Positions 9,103 through 19,982 of a stretch of DNA of 38,153 nt are shown piece after piece. Positions within the stretch are counted from its first letter, which is position 1, and every line of letters begins with the position of its first letter. The notes below the pieces were generated by a model. The model saw only the letters and a program-made list of their open reading frames with translations. It had not been told where the DNA came from and made no database searches. Made by a program: the position numbers and the translations under genes. Source of the stretch: Tardiphaga sp. (lineage in GTDB: Bacteria > Pseudomonadota > Alphaproteobacteria > Rhizobiales > Xanthobacteraceae); contig NZ_JAQGJT010000034.1 of NCBI RefSeq assembly GCF_028290495.1, positions 1-38,153 on the forward strand. The letters run 5' to 3'.

Positions 9103-9227
9103 GTCATTCCGGGGCGCGTGCAGCGCGAGCTGCACGCGGACCCGGAATCCCGAGATGAGACGATGAACATCTTGGGGTTCCGGGTCTCCGCCAGCCGGCT
9201 TTGCCGTCTGTCGCATCCCGGAACGAC
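9103..9227. repeat. Palindromic repeat with nested hairpins in the pimB-pimC gap
   Basis: The element has inverted ends (GTCATTCCGGG at 9103 and CCCGGAACGAC ending 9227). Inside are a perfect 10-bp hairpin with a GCGA tetraloop (9115-9138) and a second stem of 19 positions, 17 matching, pairing 9139-9157 with 9168-9186. It starts 5 bases after the pimB stop and ends 37 bases before pimC, leaving the pimC ribosome site free. Confidence 0.8.
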
Positions 9228-9264
9228 AACAAAACATCATTCGTTTCGTTCACAGGAGGATCCG

Positions 9265-10455
9265 ATGGATCTCAACTTCAGCAAGGAAGAAGTCGCGTTT
9301 CGCGATGAAGTGCGCGCTTTCTTCAAGGACCACGTGCCGCCGGCGACGCGGCAGAAAATGGCGGAAGGCCGCCATCTCGGCAAGGACGAGATGGTCGCCT
9401 GGTGGCGTATCCTCAACGACAAGGGTTGGGGCGTAACGCACTGGCCGAAGGAACATGGCGGCACCGGCTGGACCTCGGTGCAGCACTACATCTTCAACGA
9501 AGAGCTGCAGATGGTGCCGGCGCCGGCGCCGCTCGCTTTCGGCGTCAGCATGGTCGGCCCGGTGATCTACACCTTTGGCAACGAGGCGCAGAAAAAGCGC
9601 TTCCTGCCGCGCATCGCCAGCGTCGAGGACTTCTGGTGCCAGGGCTTCTCCGAGCCAGGCTCCGGTTCGGATCTCGCCTCGCTGAAGACCAAGGCCGAGC
9701 GTAAAGGCGACAAGTGGATCATCAACGGCCAGAAGACCTGGACCACGCTGGCGCAGTATGCCGACTGGATCTTCTGTCTCTGCCGCACGGACCCCGCCGC
9801 CAAGAAGCAGTCCGGCATTTCCTTCATCCTGGTCGACATGAAGACCCCGGGCATCACTGTGCGCCCGATCGTCACCATCGATGGCGGCCGTGAAGTCAAC
9901 GAAGTGTTCTTCGATGACGTCGAGGTGCCCTACGAAAACCTCGTTGGCGAGGAGAACAAGGGCTGGGACTACGCCAAGTTCCTGCTCGGCAACGAGCGCA
10001 CCGGCATCGCCCGCGTCGGCGTTTCCAAGGAGCGCATCCGTCGCATCAAGGAGCTCGCCGCCCAGGTGGAATCCAACGGCAAGCCGGTCGCCGAAGACCA
10101 GAAGTTCCGCGAGAAGCTGGCGATGATCGAGATCGAACTGAAGGCGCTCGAACTGACGCAGCTGCGCGTCGTCGCGGACGAAGGCAAGCACGGCAAGGGC
10201 AAGCCCAATCCGGCGTCTTCGGTATTGAAGATCAAGGGCTCGGAAATCCAGCAGGCGACGACGGAGTTGCTGATGGAAGTGATCGGCCCGTTTGCCGCTC
10301 CGTTCGACGAGCACGGTGACGACGGCAGCAACGAGACGATGGAGTGGACCACGCAGATCGCACCGAGCTACTTCAACAACCGCAAGGTCTCGATCTACGG
10401 CGGCTCCAACGAAATCCAGCGCAACATCATCACCAAGGCCGTGCTGGGGCTTTGA
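9265..10455 (+). CDS. pimC: Acyl-CoA dehydrogenase, pimeloyl-CoA dehydrogenase large-subunit type (PimC)
   Basis: A 396-residue flavoprotein of the acyl-CoA dehydrogenase family that introduces the 2,3 double bond into acyl-CoA. N-terminal helical domain about 1-120, beta domain with FSEPGSGSDLASL (129-141) and WTTLAQYADWIF (159-170), and C-terminal helical domain to YGGSNEIQRNI. The usual catalytic glutamate of YEGTSQIQ is glycine (Gly379) here; Glu244 in LGNERTG falls where isovaleryl-CoA dehydrogenase has its base. The FAD-contacting R-x-x-FG and HGGxG motifs seen in PimD are missing, which suggests a heteromeric enzyme with PimD. ATG 9265 has AGGAGGA just upstream; the frame is open to 9082 only through repeat sequence. 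Confidence 0.88.
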   Translation: MDLNFSKEEVAFRDEVRAFFKDHVPPATRQKMAEGRHLGKDEMVAWWRILNDKGWGVTHWPKEHGGTGWTSVQHYIFNEELQMVPAPAPLAFGVSMVGPVIYTFGNEAQKKRFLPRIASVEDFWCQGFSEPGSGSDLASLKTKAERKGDKWIINGQKTWTTLAQYADWIFCLCRTDPAAKKQSGISFILVDMKTPGITVRPIVTIDGGREVNEVFFDDVEVPYENLVGEENKGWDYAKFLLGNERTGIARVGVSKERIRRIKELAAQVESNGKPVAEDQKFREKLAMIEIELKALELTQLRVVADEGKHGKGKPNPASSVLKIKGSEIQQATTELLMEVIGPFAAPFDEHGDDGSNETMEWTTQIAPSYFNNRKVSIYGGSNEIQRNIITKAVLGL

Positions 10456-10462
10456 CACCTTC

Positions 10463-10480
10463 GCCCGGTTTGCGCCGGGC
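10463..10480. repeat. Hairpin just after pimC
   Basis: GCCCGG-TTTGCG-CCGGGC forms a perfect 6-bp stem with a six-base loop, 7 bases after the pimC stop. No T-run follows, so it is more likely an mRNA 3'-end or pause structure than a full terminator. Confidence 0.45.
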
Positions 10481-10494
10481 ACACCGTTTCGCCC

Positions 10495-10577
10495 CGTCAT
10501 TGCGAGCGCAGCGAAGCAATCCAGAAAGCCACAAGCGAGGACTGGATTGTTTCGTCGCTGCGCCCCTCGCAACGACG
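10495..10577. repeat. Palindromic repeat in the pimC-pimD gap (family shared with 11774-11892)
   Basis: The left arm beginning CGTCATTGCGAGCGCAGCGA and ending CAATCCAG is the inverse of the right arm CTGGATTG...CAACGACG, apart from a small indel. The central part (GCCACAAGCGAGG) is nearly the same as in the element at 11774-11892, so the two are copies of one repeat family. Confidence 0.8.
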
Positions 10578-10611
10578 ACACGTATGTGATTTGCCCAGCT
10601 GAGGAAGCAAC

Positions 10612-11757
10612 ATGGATTTTGATTTGTCGGAGGAGCAGCGGCTTCTCAAGGATAGCGTCGATGGTCTCTTGAAGGCCTCGTATGATTTCGATCAGCGCAA
10701 GAAGTACCGCGCCGAAAAGGGCGGCTGGAGCAAGAGCCTCTGGAACAAGCTGGCAGAGCAGGGGCTGCTTGGCCTGCCGTTCACCGAAGAGGAAGGCGGC
10801 TTCGGCGCCGGTGCGGTCGAGACCATGATCGTGATGGAATCGCTGGGCAAGGCGCTGGTGGTGGAGCCCTATCTCGCCACGGTCGTGCTCGGTGGCGGCT
10901 TCTTGCGGCGCGGCGGCTCGGCTGCGCAGAAGGAAGCCTACATTCCCTCGATCATCGACGGCAGCAAGACGCTGGCCTTCGCGCAGCTCGAGAAGAACTC
11001 GCGCTACGACCTCGGCGACGTCTCGACCTCGGCCAAGAAGAACGGCGACGGCTGGGTGATCGACGGTGAAAAATTCGTCGTGCTCAACGGCGAGAACGCC
11101 GACACGCTGATCGTCAGCGCGCGCACTTCCGGCGGCCAGCGTGACCGCAACGGCGTCGGGCTGTTCCTGGTGCCGGCGAACGCCAAGGGCGTCAGCATCA
11201 AGGGCTATCCGACCCAGGACGGCCTGCACGCTGCCGACATCACCTTCACGTCGGTCGAAGTCGGCGCGGATGCGGCGATCGGCGATCCCGCAGGCGCCTT
11301 GCCGCTGATCGAGACCGTGGTCGATGACGCGCGCATCGCCCTGTGCGCGGAGGCGGTCGGCGAGATGGATGAATCGCTGAAGTCCACCGTCGAATACATG
11401 AAGACCCGCACCCAGTTCGGCGTCGCGATCGGCACGTTCCAGGTGCTGCAGCATCGTGCGGCCGACATGTTCGTCGCGGTCGAACAGGCACGCAGCATGG
11501 CGATGTTCGCCACGATGGCGAGCGATTTCGAGAACGCTGCCGAGCGCGCCAAGGCGGTTTCCGCCGCCAAGGTGCAGATCGGCAAGTCGCTGAAGTTCGT
11601 CGGCGAGCAGGCGATCCAGCTGCATGGCGGCGTCGGCATGACCATGGAGTACAAGATCGGCCACTACTTCAAGCGGCTGACCATGATCGAAAGCACCTTC
11701 GGCGACACCGACTATCACCTCCGCCGCGTGACGGATGCCGGTGGGTTGAATAGCTAG
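10612..11757 (+). CDS. pimD: Acyl-CoA dehydrogenase, pimeloyl-CoA dehydrogenase small-subunit type (PimD)
   Basis: A 381-residue acyl-CoA dehydrogenase-family protein. It keeps the flavin-binding features that PimC lacks: TRTQFGVAIGTFQVLQH in the C-terminal helical domain and QAIQLHGGVGMTMEY near residues 330-345. The terminal YEGTSQIQ-type segment is replaced by MIESTFGDTDYHL, and the position matching Glu254 of isovaleryl-CoA dehydrogenase reads DDARIAL, with no glutamate in register. PimC and PimD therefore look complementary, as expected for a two-subunit enzyme. The start ATG has GAGGAA a few bases upstream. Fifth gene of the pim cluster. Confidence 0.87.
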   Translation: MDFDLSEEQRLLKDSVDGLLKASYDFDQRKKYRAEKGGWSKSLWNKLAEQGLLGLPFTEEEGGFGAGAVETMIVMESLGKALVVEPYLATVVLGGGFLRRGGSAAQKEAYIPSIIDGSKTLAFAQLEKNSRYDLGDVSTSAKKNGDGWVIDGEKFVVLNGENADTLIVSARTSGGQRDRNGVGLFLVPANAKGVSIKGYPTQDGLHAADITFTSVEVGADAAIGDPAGALPLIETVVDDARIALCAEAVGEMDESLKSTVEYMKTRTQFGVAIGTFQVLQHRAADMFVAVEQARSMAMFATMASDFENAAERAKAVSAAKVQIGKSLKFVGEQAIQLHGGVGMTMEYKIGHYFKRLTMIESTFGDTDYHLRRVTDAGGLNS

Positions 11758-11773
11758 AGGATAGGCCTCTCAA

Positions 11774-11892
11774 CGTCATTGCGGGGGAAGGGAAAGCTGC
11801 GTTGCAGCTTCCCCTTAGCGAAGCGACGCGGCAATCAGAAGGCCACAAGCGAAGGCTGGATTGCTTCGTCGCAAGGGCTCCTCGCAATGACG
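11774..11892. repeat. Palindromic repeat in the pimD-SDR gap
   Basis: The element is bounded by CGTCATTGCG and its inverse CGCAATGACG. It contains a hairpin around AAGCTGC-GTT-GCAGCTT and a second half (GCCACAAGCGAAGGCTGGATTG and on) closely matching the repeat at 10495-10577. It ends 41 bases before the next start codon. Confidence 0.8.
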
Positions 11893-11933
11893 GAGGAGAG
11901 TAATCGCAGAACAATAAAAACAGGGAGTCTTCC

Positions 11934-12704
11934 GTGAACAACCCGTTCGATCTCACCGGCAAGGTTGCCGTCATCACCGGCTCCAGCCGCGGCATCGGCC
12001 GCGCATCGGCGGAATTGCTGGCGAAGCTCGGCGCCAAGGTGGTGGTCTCCAGCCGCAAGGCGGATGCTTGCGAGGAAGTCGCAGAAGGCATCCGAAAGGA
12101 CGGCGGCGATGCCCACGTGATTCCCTGCAATATCTCGCGCAAGGAAGAGATCGCCGCGCTGGTGTCCGGCACCGTGAAGCATTATGGCCCGATCGACATT
12201 CTGGTCTGCAATGCCGCGGTGAATCCCTATTATGGACCGCTGCTCGACATTCCCGATGAAGCCTTCGACAAGATCATGGGCTCCAACGTCAAGAGCAACA
12301 TTTGGCTGTGCGCGCAGGCGATCCCGGCGATGGCCGAGCGTGGCCGCGGCTCGGTGATCATCATTTCCTCGATCGGCGGCCTGCGCGGCTCCACGGTGAT
12401 CGGCGGCTACGGCATCTCCAAGGCCGCGGATTTCTCGCTGTGCCGCAGCCTCGCCGGCGAGTGGGGCCCGAAGGGCGTCCGCGTCAATTGCATCGCGCCG
12501 GGCCTGGTGAAGACCGACTTTGCCAAGGCGTTGTGGGAAGACCCGGAAAACCTCAAGCGCCGCACCGCCACCACGCCTTTGCGCCGGATCGGAGAGCCGC
12601 ACGAGATCGCCGGGGCGGTGGCCTATCTCGGCTCAGACTCCTCGACGTTCATGACCGGCCAGACCATTGTCATCGACGGCGGCGTGACTACGGCCGGGGT
12701 GTAA
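11934..12704 (+). CDS. Short-chain dehydrogenase/reductase, last gene of the pim-like cluster
   Basis: A 256-residue classical SDR oxidoreductase. The nucleotide-binding TGSSRGIG is at 15-22, NAA at 93-95, the active-site tetrad is Asn118, Ser146, Tyr159 and Lys163 (YGISK), and PG-x-V-x-T follows at 189-194; the C-terminus ITGQTI-like motif reads TGQTIVIDGG. Arg41-Lys42 after beta-strand 2 favours NADP(H) over NAD(H), an inference. The start is GTG 11934 with AGGGAG 6 bases upstream. It sits where the sixth gene of the R. palustris pimFABCDE operon would be, but I cannot confirm that it is pimE, so no symbol is given. It may oxidise or reduce a 3-hydroxy/3-oxoacyl intermediate or an alcohol. 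Confidence 0.85.
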   Translation: MNNPFDLTGKVAVITGSSRGIGRASAELLAKLGAKVVVSSRKADACEEVAEGIRKDGGDAHVIPCNISRKEEIAALVSGTVKHYGPIDILVCNAAVNPYYGPLLDIPDEAFDKIMGSNVKSNIWLCAQAIPAMAERGRGSVIIISSIGGLRGSTVIGGYGISKAADFSLCRSLAGEWGPKGVRVNCIAPGLVKTDFAKALWEDPENLKRRTATTPLRRIGEPHEIAGAVAYLGSDSSTFMTGQTIVIDGGVTTAGV

Positions 12705-12733
12705 TCGGCTCTCGCTTTCGTCCGCGCAGGCCG

Positions 12734-12772
12734 CTCTCCCGCCTGGCGAAGCGTCGCCTCGCGCGGGGAGAG
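12734..12772. repeat. Nested hairpin just upstream of the glpK ribosome site
   Basis: An outer stem pairs CTCTCCCGC (12734-12742) with GCGGGGAGAG (12763-12772), one base bulged. An inner stem GGCGA-AGCG-TCGCC lies at 12745-12758. The AAAAGGAG ribosome site of glpK begins just beyond it. It fills most of the 87-bp gap after the SDR gene and could act as a weak terminator or a structure that moderates glpK translation. Confidence 0.55.
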
Positions 12773-12791
12773 GAAAAGGAGAGAACGCCCG

Positions 12792-14288
12792 ATGCCTTTC
12801 ATCCTCGCCATCGACCAGGGCACGACTTCCTCGCGCGCGATGGTTTTTCGGGAAGACATTTCCATTGCCGCCTCCGCGCAGCAGGAATTCCCGCAGCATT
12901 TTCCGGCGTCGGGATGGGTCGAGCACGAGCCCGACGATATCTGGTCCTCGACGCTGCAGACCTGCCGTGACGCGATGGCGAAGGCCGGCGTCACGGCGAA
13001 AGACATCGCCGCAATCGGCATCACCAACCAGCGCGAGACTACCGTGGTGTGGGACCGCTCGACCGGGCAGGCGGTACATCGTGCCATCGTCTGGCAGGAT
13101 CGCCGCACCGCGGAGAGCTGCGCACAGCTCAAGGCCGACGGCCATGAACCCCTGATCACCGCGAAGACCGGCCTGATCATCGATCCGTATTTCTCTGGCA
13201 CCAAAGTGGCATGGATCCTCGACCACGTTCCCGGTGCGCGGGAGCGTGCCGTGCGGGGCGAACTGCTGTTCGGCACCGTCGATTGCTATTTGCTGTGGCG
13301 GCTGACGTCGGGCGCGGTGCACGCCACCGACGCCACCAACGCCTCGCGCACGTTGCTGTTCAACATTCACACCGGGCAGTGGGACGAAGACCTGTTGAAG
13401 CTACTGCGCGTCCCCGCCGCGATGTTGCCGAAGGTGAAAGATTCTTCCGCGGATTTCGGCCACACTGATCCCGCCTTGTTCGGCGGCGCGATCGCCATTG
13501 CGGGCATCGCGGGGGACCAGCAGGCCGCCACCATCGGTCAGGCCTGCTTTGCGCCGGGCATGATCAAGTCCACCTACGGCACCGGCTGTTTCGCGCTGCT
13601 CAATACCGGCACCACGGCGGTGATGTCGAGCAACAAGTTGCTCACCACCATCGCCTATCAGTTGGACGGCGTGCGCACCTATGCGCTGGAGGGCTCGATC
13701 TTTGTCGCCGGCTCTGCCGTGCAGTGGCTGCGCGACGGGCTGGGCATCATCAAGAATGCGGCCGAGACCGGCCCGCTCGCCGAGCAATCCGACCACGCCC
13801 AATCGGTCTATCTGGTGCCGGCCTTTGTCGGCTTGGGCGCGCCGTACTGGAACCCCGATGTTCGCGGCGCGCTGTTCGGCCTGACGCGTAACACCGGCCC
13901 TGCCGAACTTGCGCATGCCGCGCTGGAAAGCGTTTGCTATCAGACCGTCGACCTCCTGGGGGCGATGCGCGCCGACTGGCCCGACGCCGACGCGGCCAGG
14001 ATCGTGCTGCGCGTCGATGGCGGCATGGCCGCCTCGGACTGGACCATGCAGCGCCTGGCCGACCTGCTCGATGCGCCGGTCGACCGGCCGATGATCCAGG
14101 AAACGACTGCGCTCGGCGCGGCCTATCTCGCTGGCCTGTATGTGGGGCTGTATCCCGAACCGCAGAAGTTTGCCGACAACTGGCGACTCGAGCATCGCTT
14201 CAAGCCGAACATGTCCGAGGCGACGCGGACGCGAAAGCTGGCCGGCTGGGCGCGCGCCGTGAAGGGATTGCTGGCGAGCGAGTCGTAG
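12792..14288 (+). CDS. glpK: Glycerol kinase
   Basis: A 498-residue FGGY-family sugar kinase, the usual GlpK length, that phosphorylates glycerol to sn-glycerol 3-phosphate with ATP in the cytoplasm. Motifs are the phosphate-binding DQGTTSSRA (6-14), [14 protein letters not shown], the glycerol-contact region [19 protein letters not shown], and [14 protein letters not shown] of the second ATPase half; the C-terminal [18 protein letters not shown] is typical of GlpK. AAAAGGAG precedes the start. No glpD, glpF or glpR is nearby. It follows the SDR by 87 bases on the same strand and is convergent with the small membrane gene downstream. Confidence 0.93.
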   Translation: MPFILAIDQGTTSSRAMVFREDISIAASAQQEFPQHFPASGWVEHEPDDIWSSTLQTCRDAMAKAGVTAKDIAAIGITNQRETTVVWDRSTGQAVHRAIVWQDRRTAESCAQLKADGHEPLITAKTGLIIDPYFSGTKVAWILDHVPGARERAVRGELLFGTVDCYLLWRLTSGAVHATDATNASRTLLFNIHTGQWDEDLLKLLRVPAAMLPKVKDSSADFGHTDPALFGGAIAIAGIAGDQQAATIGQACFAPGMIKSTYGTGCFALLNTGTTAVMSSNKLLTTIAYQLDGVRTYALEGSIFVAGSAVQWLRDGLGIIKNAAETGPLAEQSDHAQSVYLVPAFVGLGAPYWNPDVRGALFGLTRNTGPAELAHAALESVCYQTVDLLGAMRADWPDADAARIVLRVDGGMAASDWTMQRLADLLDAPVDRPMIQETTALGAAYLAGLYVGLYPEPQKFADNWRLEHRFKPNMSEATRTRKLAGWARAVKGLLASES

Positions 14289-14311
14289 AGTGGATGCCCA
14301 TCCGAGCCGGC

Positions 14312-14707
14312 TCATCCATTGTTGACGCGGTCACCCGCTATTCGTGGCGTACTGCGGGCGAGCCACGAACAGATGACCGCCGGGATCGCCCCGACGATGC
14401 CGAAGGTCAGCGTCTCCCGCAGGGACAACTGGCGGGTAGTCGCGATGACCAGCAAAGCGATGACGGCGACGTAGCCCGTCACCGCGGATGTCAGCAGCTT
14501 TGGCCACAGTCCCATCCAGCCTTCGAGCAGCCAGTCCTCGAACCACATCACCAGCACGATCGGCAGGCCGAAGACGTAGGCGAAAGGCAGGCCCACCAGC
14601 AGGCCGATGGGGCCGCCGAAAATCTTGCCGCCGAGAACGTCGCGCACCGCGAAGACCGCGAAACCGATCAGCGGTCCCAGCAACAGGAAAACCAAAAAAC
14701 GCCGCAT
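14312..14707 (-). CDS. Small four-helix membrane protein of unknown function
   Basis: A 131-residue protein I do not recognise with certainty. It starts MRRFLVFLLLGPLIGF and has four hydrophobic stretches at about 3-20, 31-54, 70-90 and 99-116, so it is an integral inner-membrane protein. The second stretch is glycine-rich, and a polar segment (MWFEDWLLEGWMG) links helices two and three. I chose ATG 14707, with GGGAGG 4 bases upstream, over ATG 14749. It ends 23 bases from the convergent glpK stop and begins 98 bases downstream of the metH stop on the same strand. No function can be given. Confidence 0.75.
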   Translation of the reverse strand: MRRFLVFLLLGPLIGFAVFAVRDVLGGKIFGGPIGLLVGLPFAYVFGLPIVLVMWFEDWLLEGWMGLWPKLLTSAVTGYVAVIALLVIATTRQLSLRETLTFGIVGAIPAVICSWLARSTPRIAGDRVNNG

Positions 14708-14805
14708 GCCGCCTCCCGGTTGCCAACCAGTTGCGCCGTGCGACGCCACCTGGTCAGCCTACCCCGGATGCCGCTGGGCGCAATCGGTTGTTTCGCGGGC
14801 GCGGG

Positions 14806-18699
<3,894 letters not shown>

Positions 18700-18701
18700 T
18701 A

Positions 18702-19598
18702 TCAGGCTGCTTTCTGCGCGCCGTTCGGCCGGAAGCCGAGCAAATGGCTGATGGCGAAGACGAGGTCGGCACGGTTCATGGTGTAGAAATGGAAGTCGTT
18801 GACGCCGGCCTTGGCGAGCTTCTGCACCTGACCCGCGGCTACGGTGGCGGCGACCAGCTTGCGGGTCTCGGCGTCGTCGTCGAGGCCTTCGAATTTGTCC
18901 GAAAGCCATGTCGGCACCGTGGTGCCGGCGCGGGTGACGAAATTGCGCGCCTGCTTGAAATTATGCATCGGCATGATGCCGGGCAGGATCGGAATATCGA
19001 TGCCGCGGGCACGCACCTTTTCGAGGTAACGAAAGTACAGGTCGTTGTCGAAGAACACCTGGGTGATGGCGCGGGTCGCGCCGGCATCGACCTTGGCCTT
19101 CAGCACGTCGATGTCGGCGTCGAAATCGAGGCTTTCCGGGTGCTTCTCGGGATAGGCCGAAACGGTGACGTCGATATCCGGATAGCGCTTCTTGATGGAG
19201 GCGACGAGATCGGCGGAGGTCTGGTAGCCGTCGGGATGGGCGACATAGGCGGTGCCGATCCCGGTTGTGGGATCGCCGCGCAGCGCGACGATATGGCGGA
19301 CACCGACCTCGTGATATTGCGCGACCACGTCATCGACGTCGCCCCTCGGCGCGTTGACGCAGGTCAGGTGCGCGGCCGGGACCAAAGCGGTTTCGCCGAG
19401 GATGCGGGTGATGGTCGAGTGGGTGCGCTCGCGGGTCGAGCCACCGGCGCCATAGGTCACCGAGACAAAGTTCGGGTTGAGCGGCGCCAGGCGGGTGACG
19501 GTCTCCCATAGGCTTCGCTCCATGTCCTCGGTCTTCGGCGGGAAGAACTCGAACGAAATGTTGGGAAGCTTGGTCGTGGTGGCTGCGATGTCGCTCAT
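18702..19598 (-). CDS. metF: 5,10-methylenetetrahydrofolate reductase
   Basis: A 298-residue flavin-dependent TIM-barrel enzyme that reduces 5,10-methylene- to 5-methyltetrahydrofolate, the methyl donor for MetH. The N-terminal [10 protein letters not shown] holds the catalytic glutamate (Glu17), followed by [16 protein letters not shown], the folate/flavin-site LRGDPTTG, and [30 protein letters not shown] is the conserved late motif. ATG 19598 is chosen over an upstream ATG at 19718, whose extra 40 residues are unlike MetF. GGAG lies about 9 bases upstream. First gene of the metF-metH operon, behind a 384-bp non-coding region with inverted repeats that probably holds its promoter. Confidence 0.94.
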   Translation of the reverse strand: MSDIAATTTKLPNISFEFFPPKTEDMERSLWETVTRLAPLNPNFVSVTYGAGGSTRERTHSTITRILGETALVPAAHLTCVNAPRGDVDDVVAQYHEVGVRHIVALRGDPTTGIGTAYVAHPDGYQTSADLVASIKKRYPDIDVTVSAYPEKHPESLDFDADIDVLKAKVDAGATRAITQVFFDNDLYFRYLEKVRARGIDIPILPGIMPMHNFKQARNFVTRAGTTVPTWLSDKFEGLDDDAETRKLVAATVAAGQVQKLAKAGVNDFHFYTMNRADLVFAISHLLGFRPNGAQKAA

Positions 19599-19714
19599 GT
19601 CTGCTAACTCCACGCGCGCCGCACGCAGGCGGGCAACCGGTTGTCCTGGAGCGAGCGGGGTCCGAGATGCCCGTGCGCTGCAACAATATAGGCTCAAACT
19701 CGCGCCTAAATAGC

Positions 19715-19745
19715 CCATTTCCCACAGAAAGTGTGTGGGAAATGG
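19715..19745. promoter_or_regulatory. Perfect 12-bp inverted repeat upstream of metF, candidate operator
   Basis: CCATTTCCCACA (19715-19726) and TGTGGGAAATGG (19734-19745) are exact inverses separated by 7 bases. It lies about 25 bases upstream of a TATATT box on the minus strand, a typical place for a regulator site. Neither side has a T-run, so it is not a rho-independent terminator. Confidence 0.5.
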
Positions 19746-19781
19746 CCCAATACATGCGGATTTAGTTGGGGATTTCTCGGT

Positions 19782-19808
19782 TTATTTTCGCTAGTGGGCG
19801 AAAAATAA
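19782..19808. repeat. AT-rich inverted repeat upstream of metF
   Basis: TTATTTTCGC (19782-19791) is the inverse of GCGAAAAATAA (19798-19808) apart from one extra A, with a 6-base spacer. It is 36 bases further from metF than the 12-bp inverted repeat. Confidence 0.45.
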
Positions 19809-19940
19809 GACGGGTAAGTACATTATTTTTAGCAAATTAGACAAAATAGAGGGTGGGCAGAATCGATGTCTTATTAGGATAAGGTCGCGGCAGCCCACGC
19901 CTCGGCGTCGTTTATTGGAGGATTGCCGCATCGCGCATGC

Positions 19941-19962
19941 GACGGCACCCCAAGGTGCCGTC
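19941..19962 (-). terminator. Strong hairpin downstream of pheA
   Basis: GACGGCACC and GGTGCCGTC form a perfect 9-bp stem with a four-base loop, 20 bases past the pheA stop. There is no T-run on the pheA sense strand, so this is a probable pause or RNA-end structure rather than a textbook intrinsic terminator. Confidence 0.5.
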
Positions 19963-19982
19963 CGGGGGGCGCTGGTGCAGGC

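Larger units (their letters stand above)
19599..19982. other. 384-bp non-coding region between pheA and metF
   Basis: No convincing gene on either strand. From the pheA side it holds a strong hairpin (19941-19962), then a stretch unusually AT-rich for this window (about 19750-19880) with an imperfect inverted repeat (19782-19808), then a perfect 12-bp inverted repeat (19715-19745) and a TATATT box (complement of 19685-19690) about 87 bases before the metF start. I compared it by eye with SAM-II and SAH riboswitch cores and saw no match. Confidence 0.6.

Noticed and set aside
9082..9264. N-terminal extension of PimC
   Set aside because: The 61 extra residues come from the palindromic repeat; ATG 9265 has a near-perfect ribosome site and the standard family N-terminus.
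9250..11718. Open minus-strand frame of 822 codons opposite pimC and pimD
   Set aside because: It spans two clear acyl-CoA dehydrogenases and a repeat, with low-complexity Arg/Asp/His-rich translation; codon-bias artefact.
5991..12791. Insertion sequence or transposase remnants among the pim repeats
   Set aside because: The elements are 20-125 bases, encode no transposase fragment and show no clear target-site duplication; they fit short dispersed palindromes better.
19599..19760. SAM-II or SAH riboswitch before metF
   Set aside because: I looked for the conserved cores by eye and found none; the visible hairpin is a simple inverted repeat without the pseudoknot sequence. A covariance scan would be decisive.
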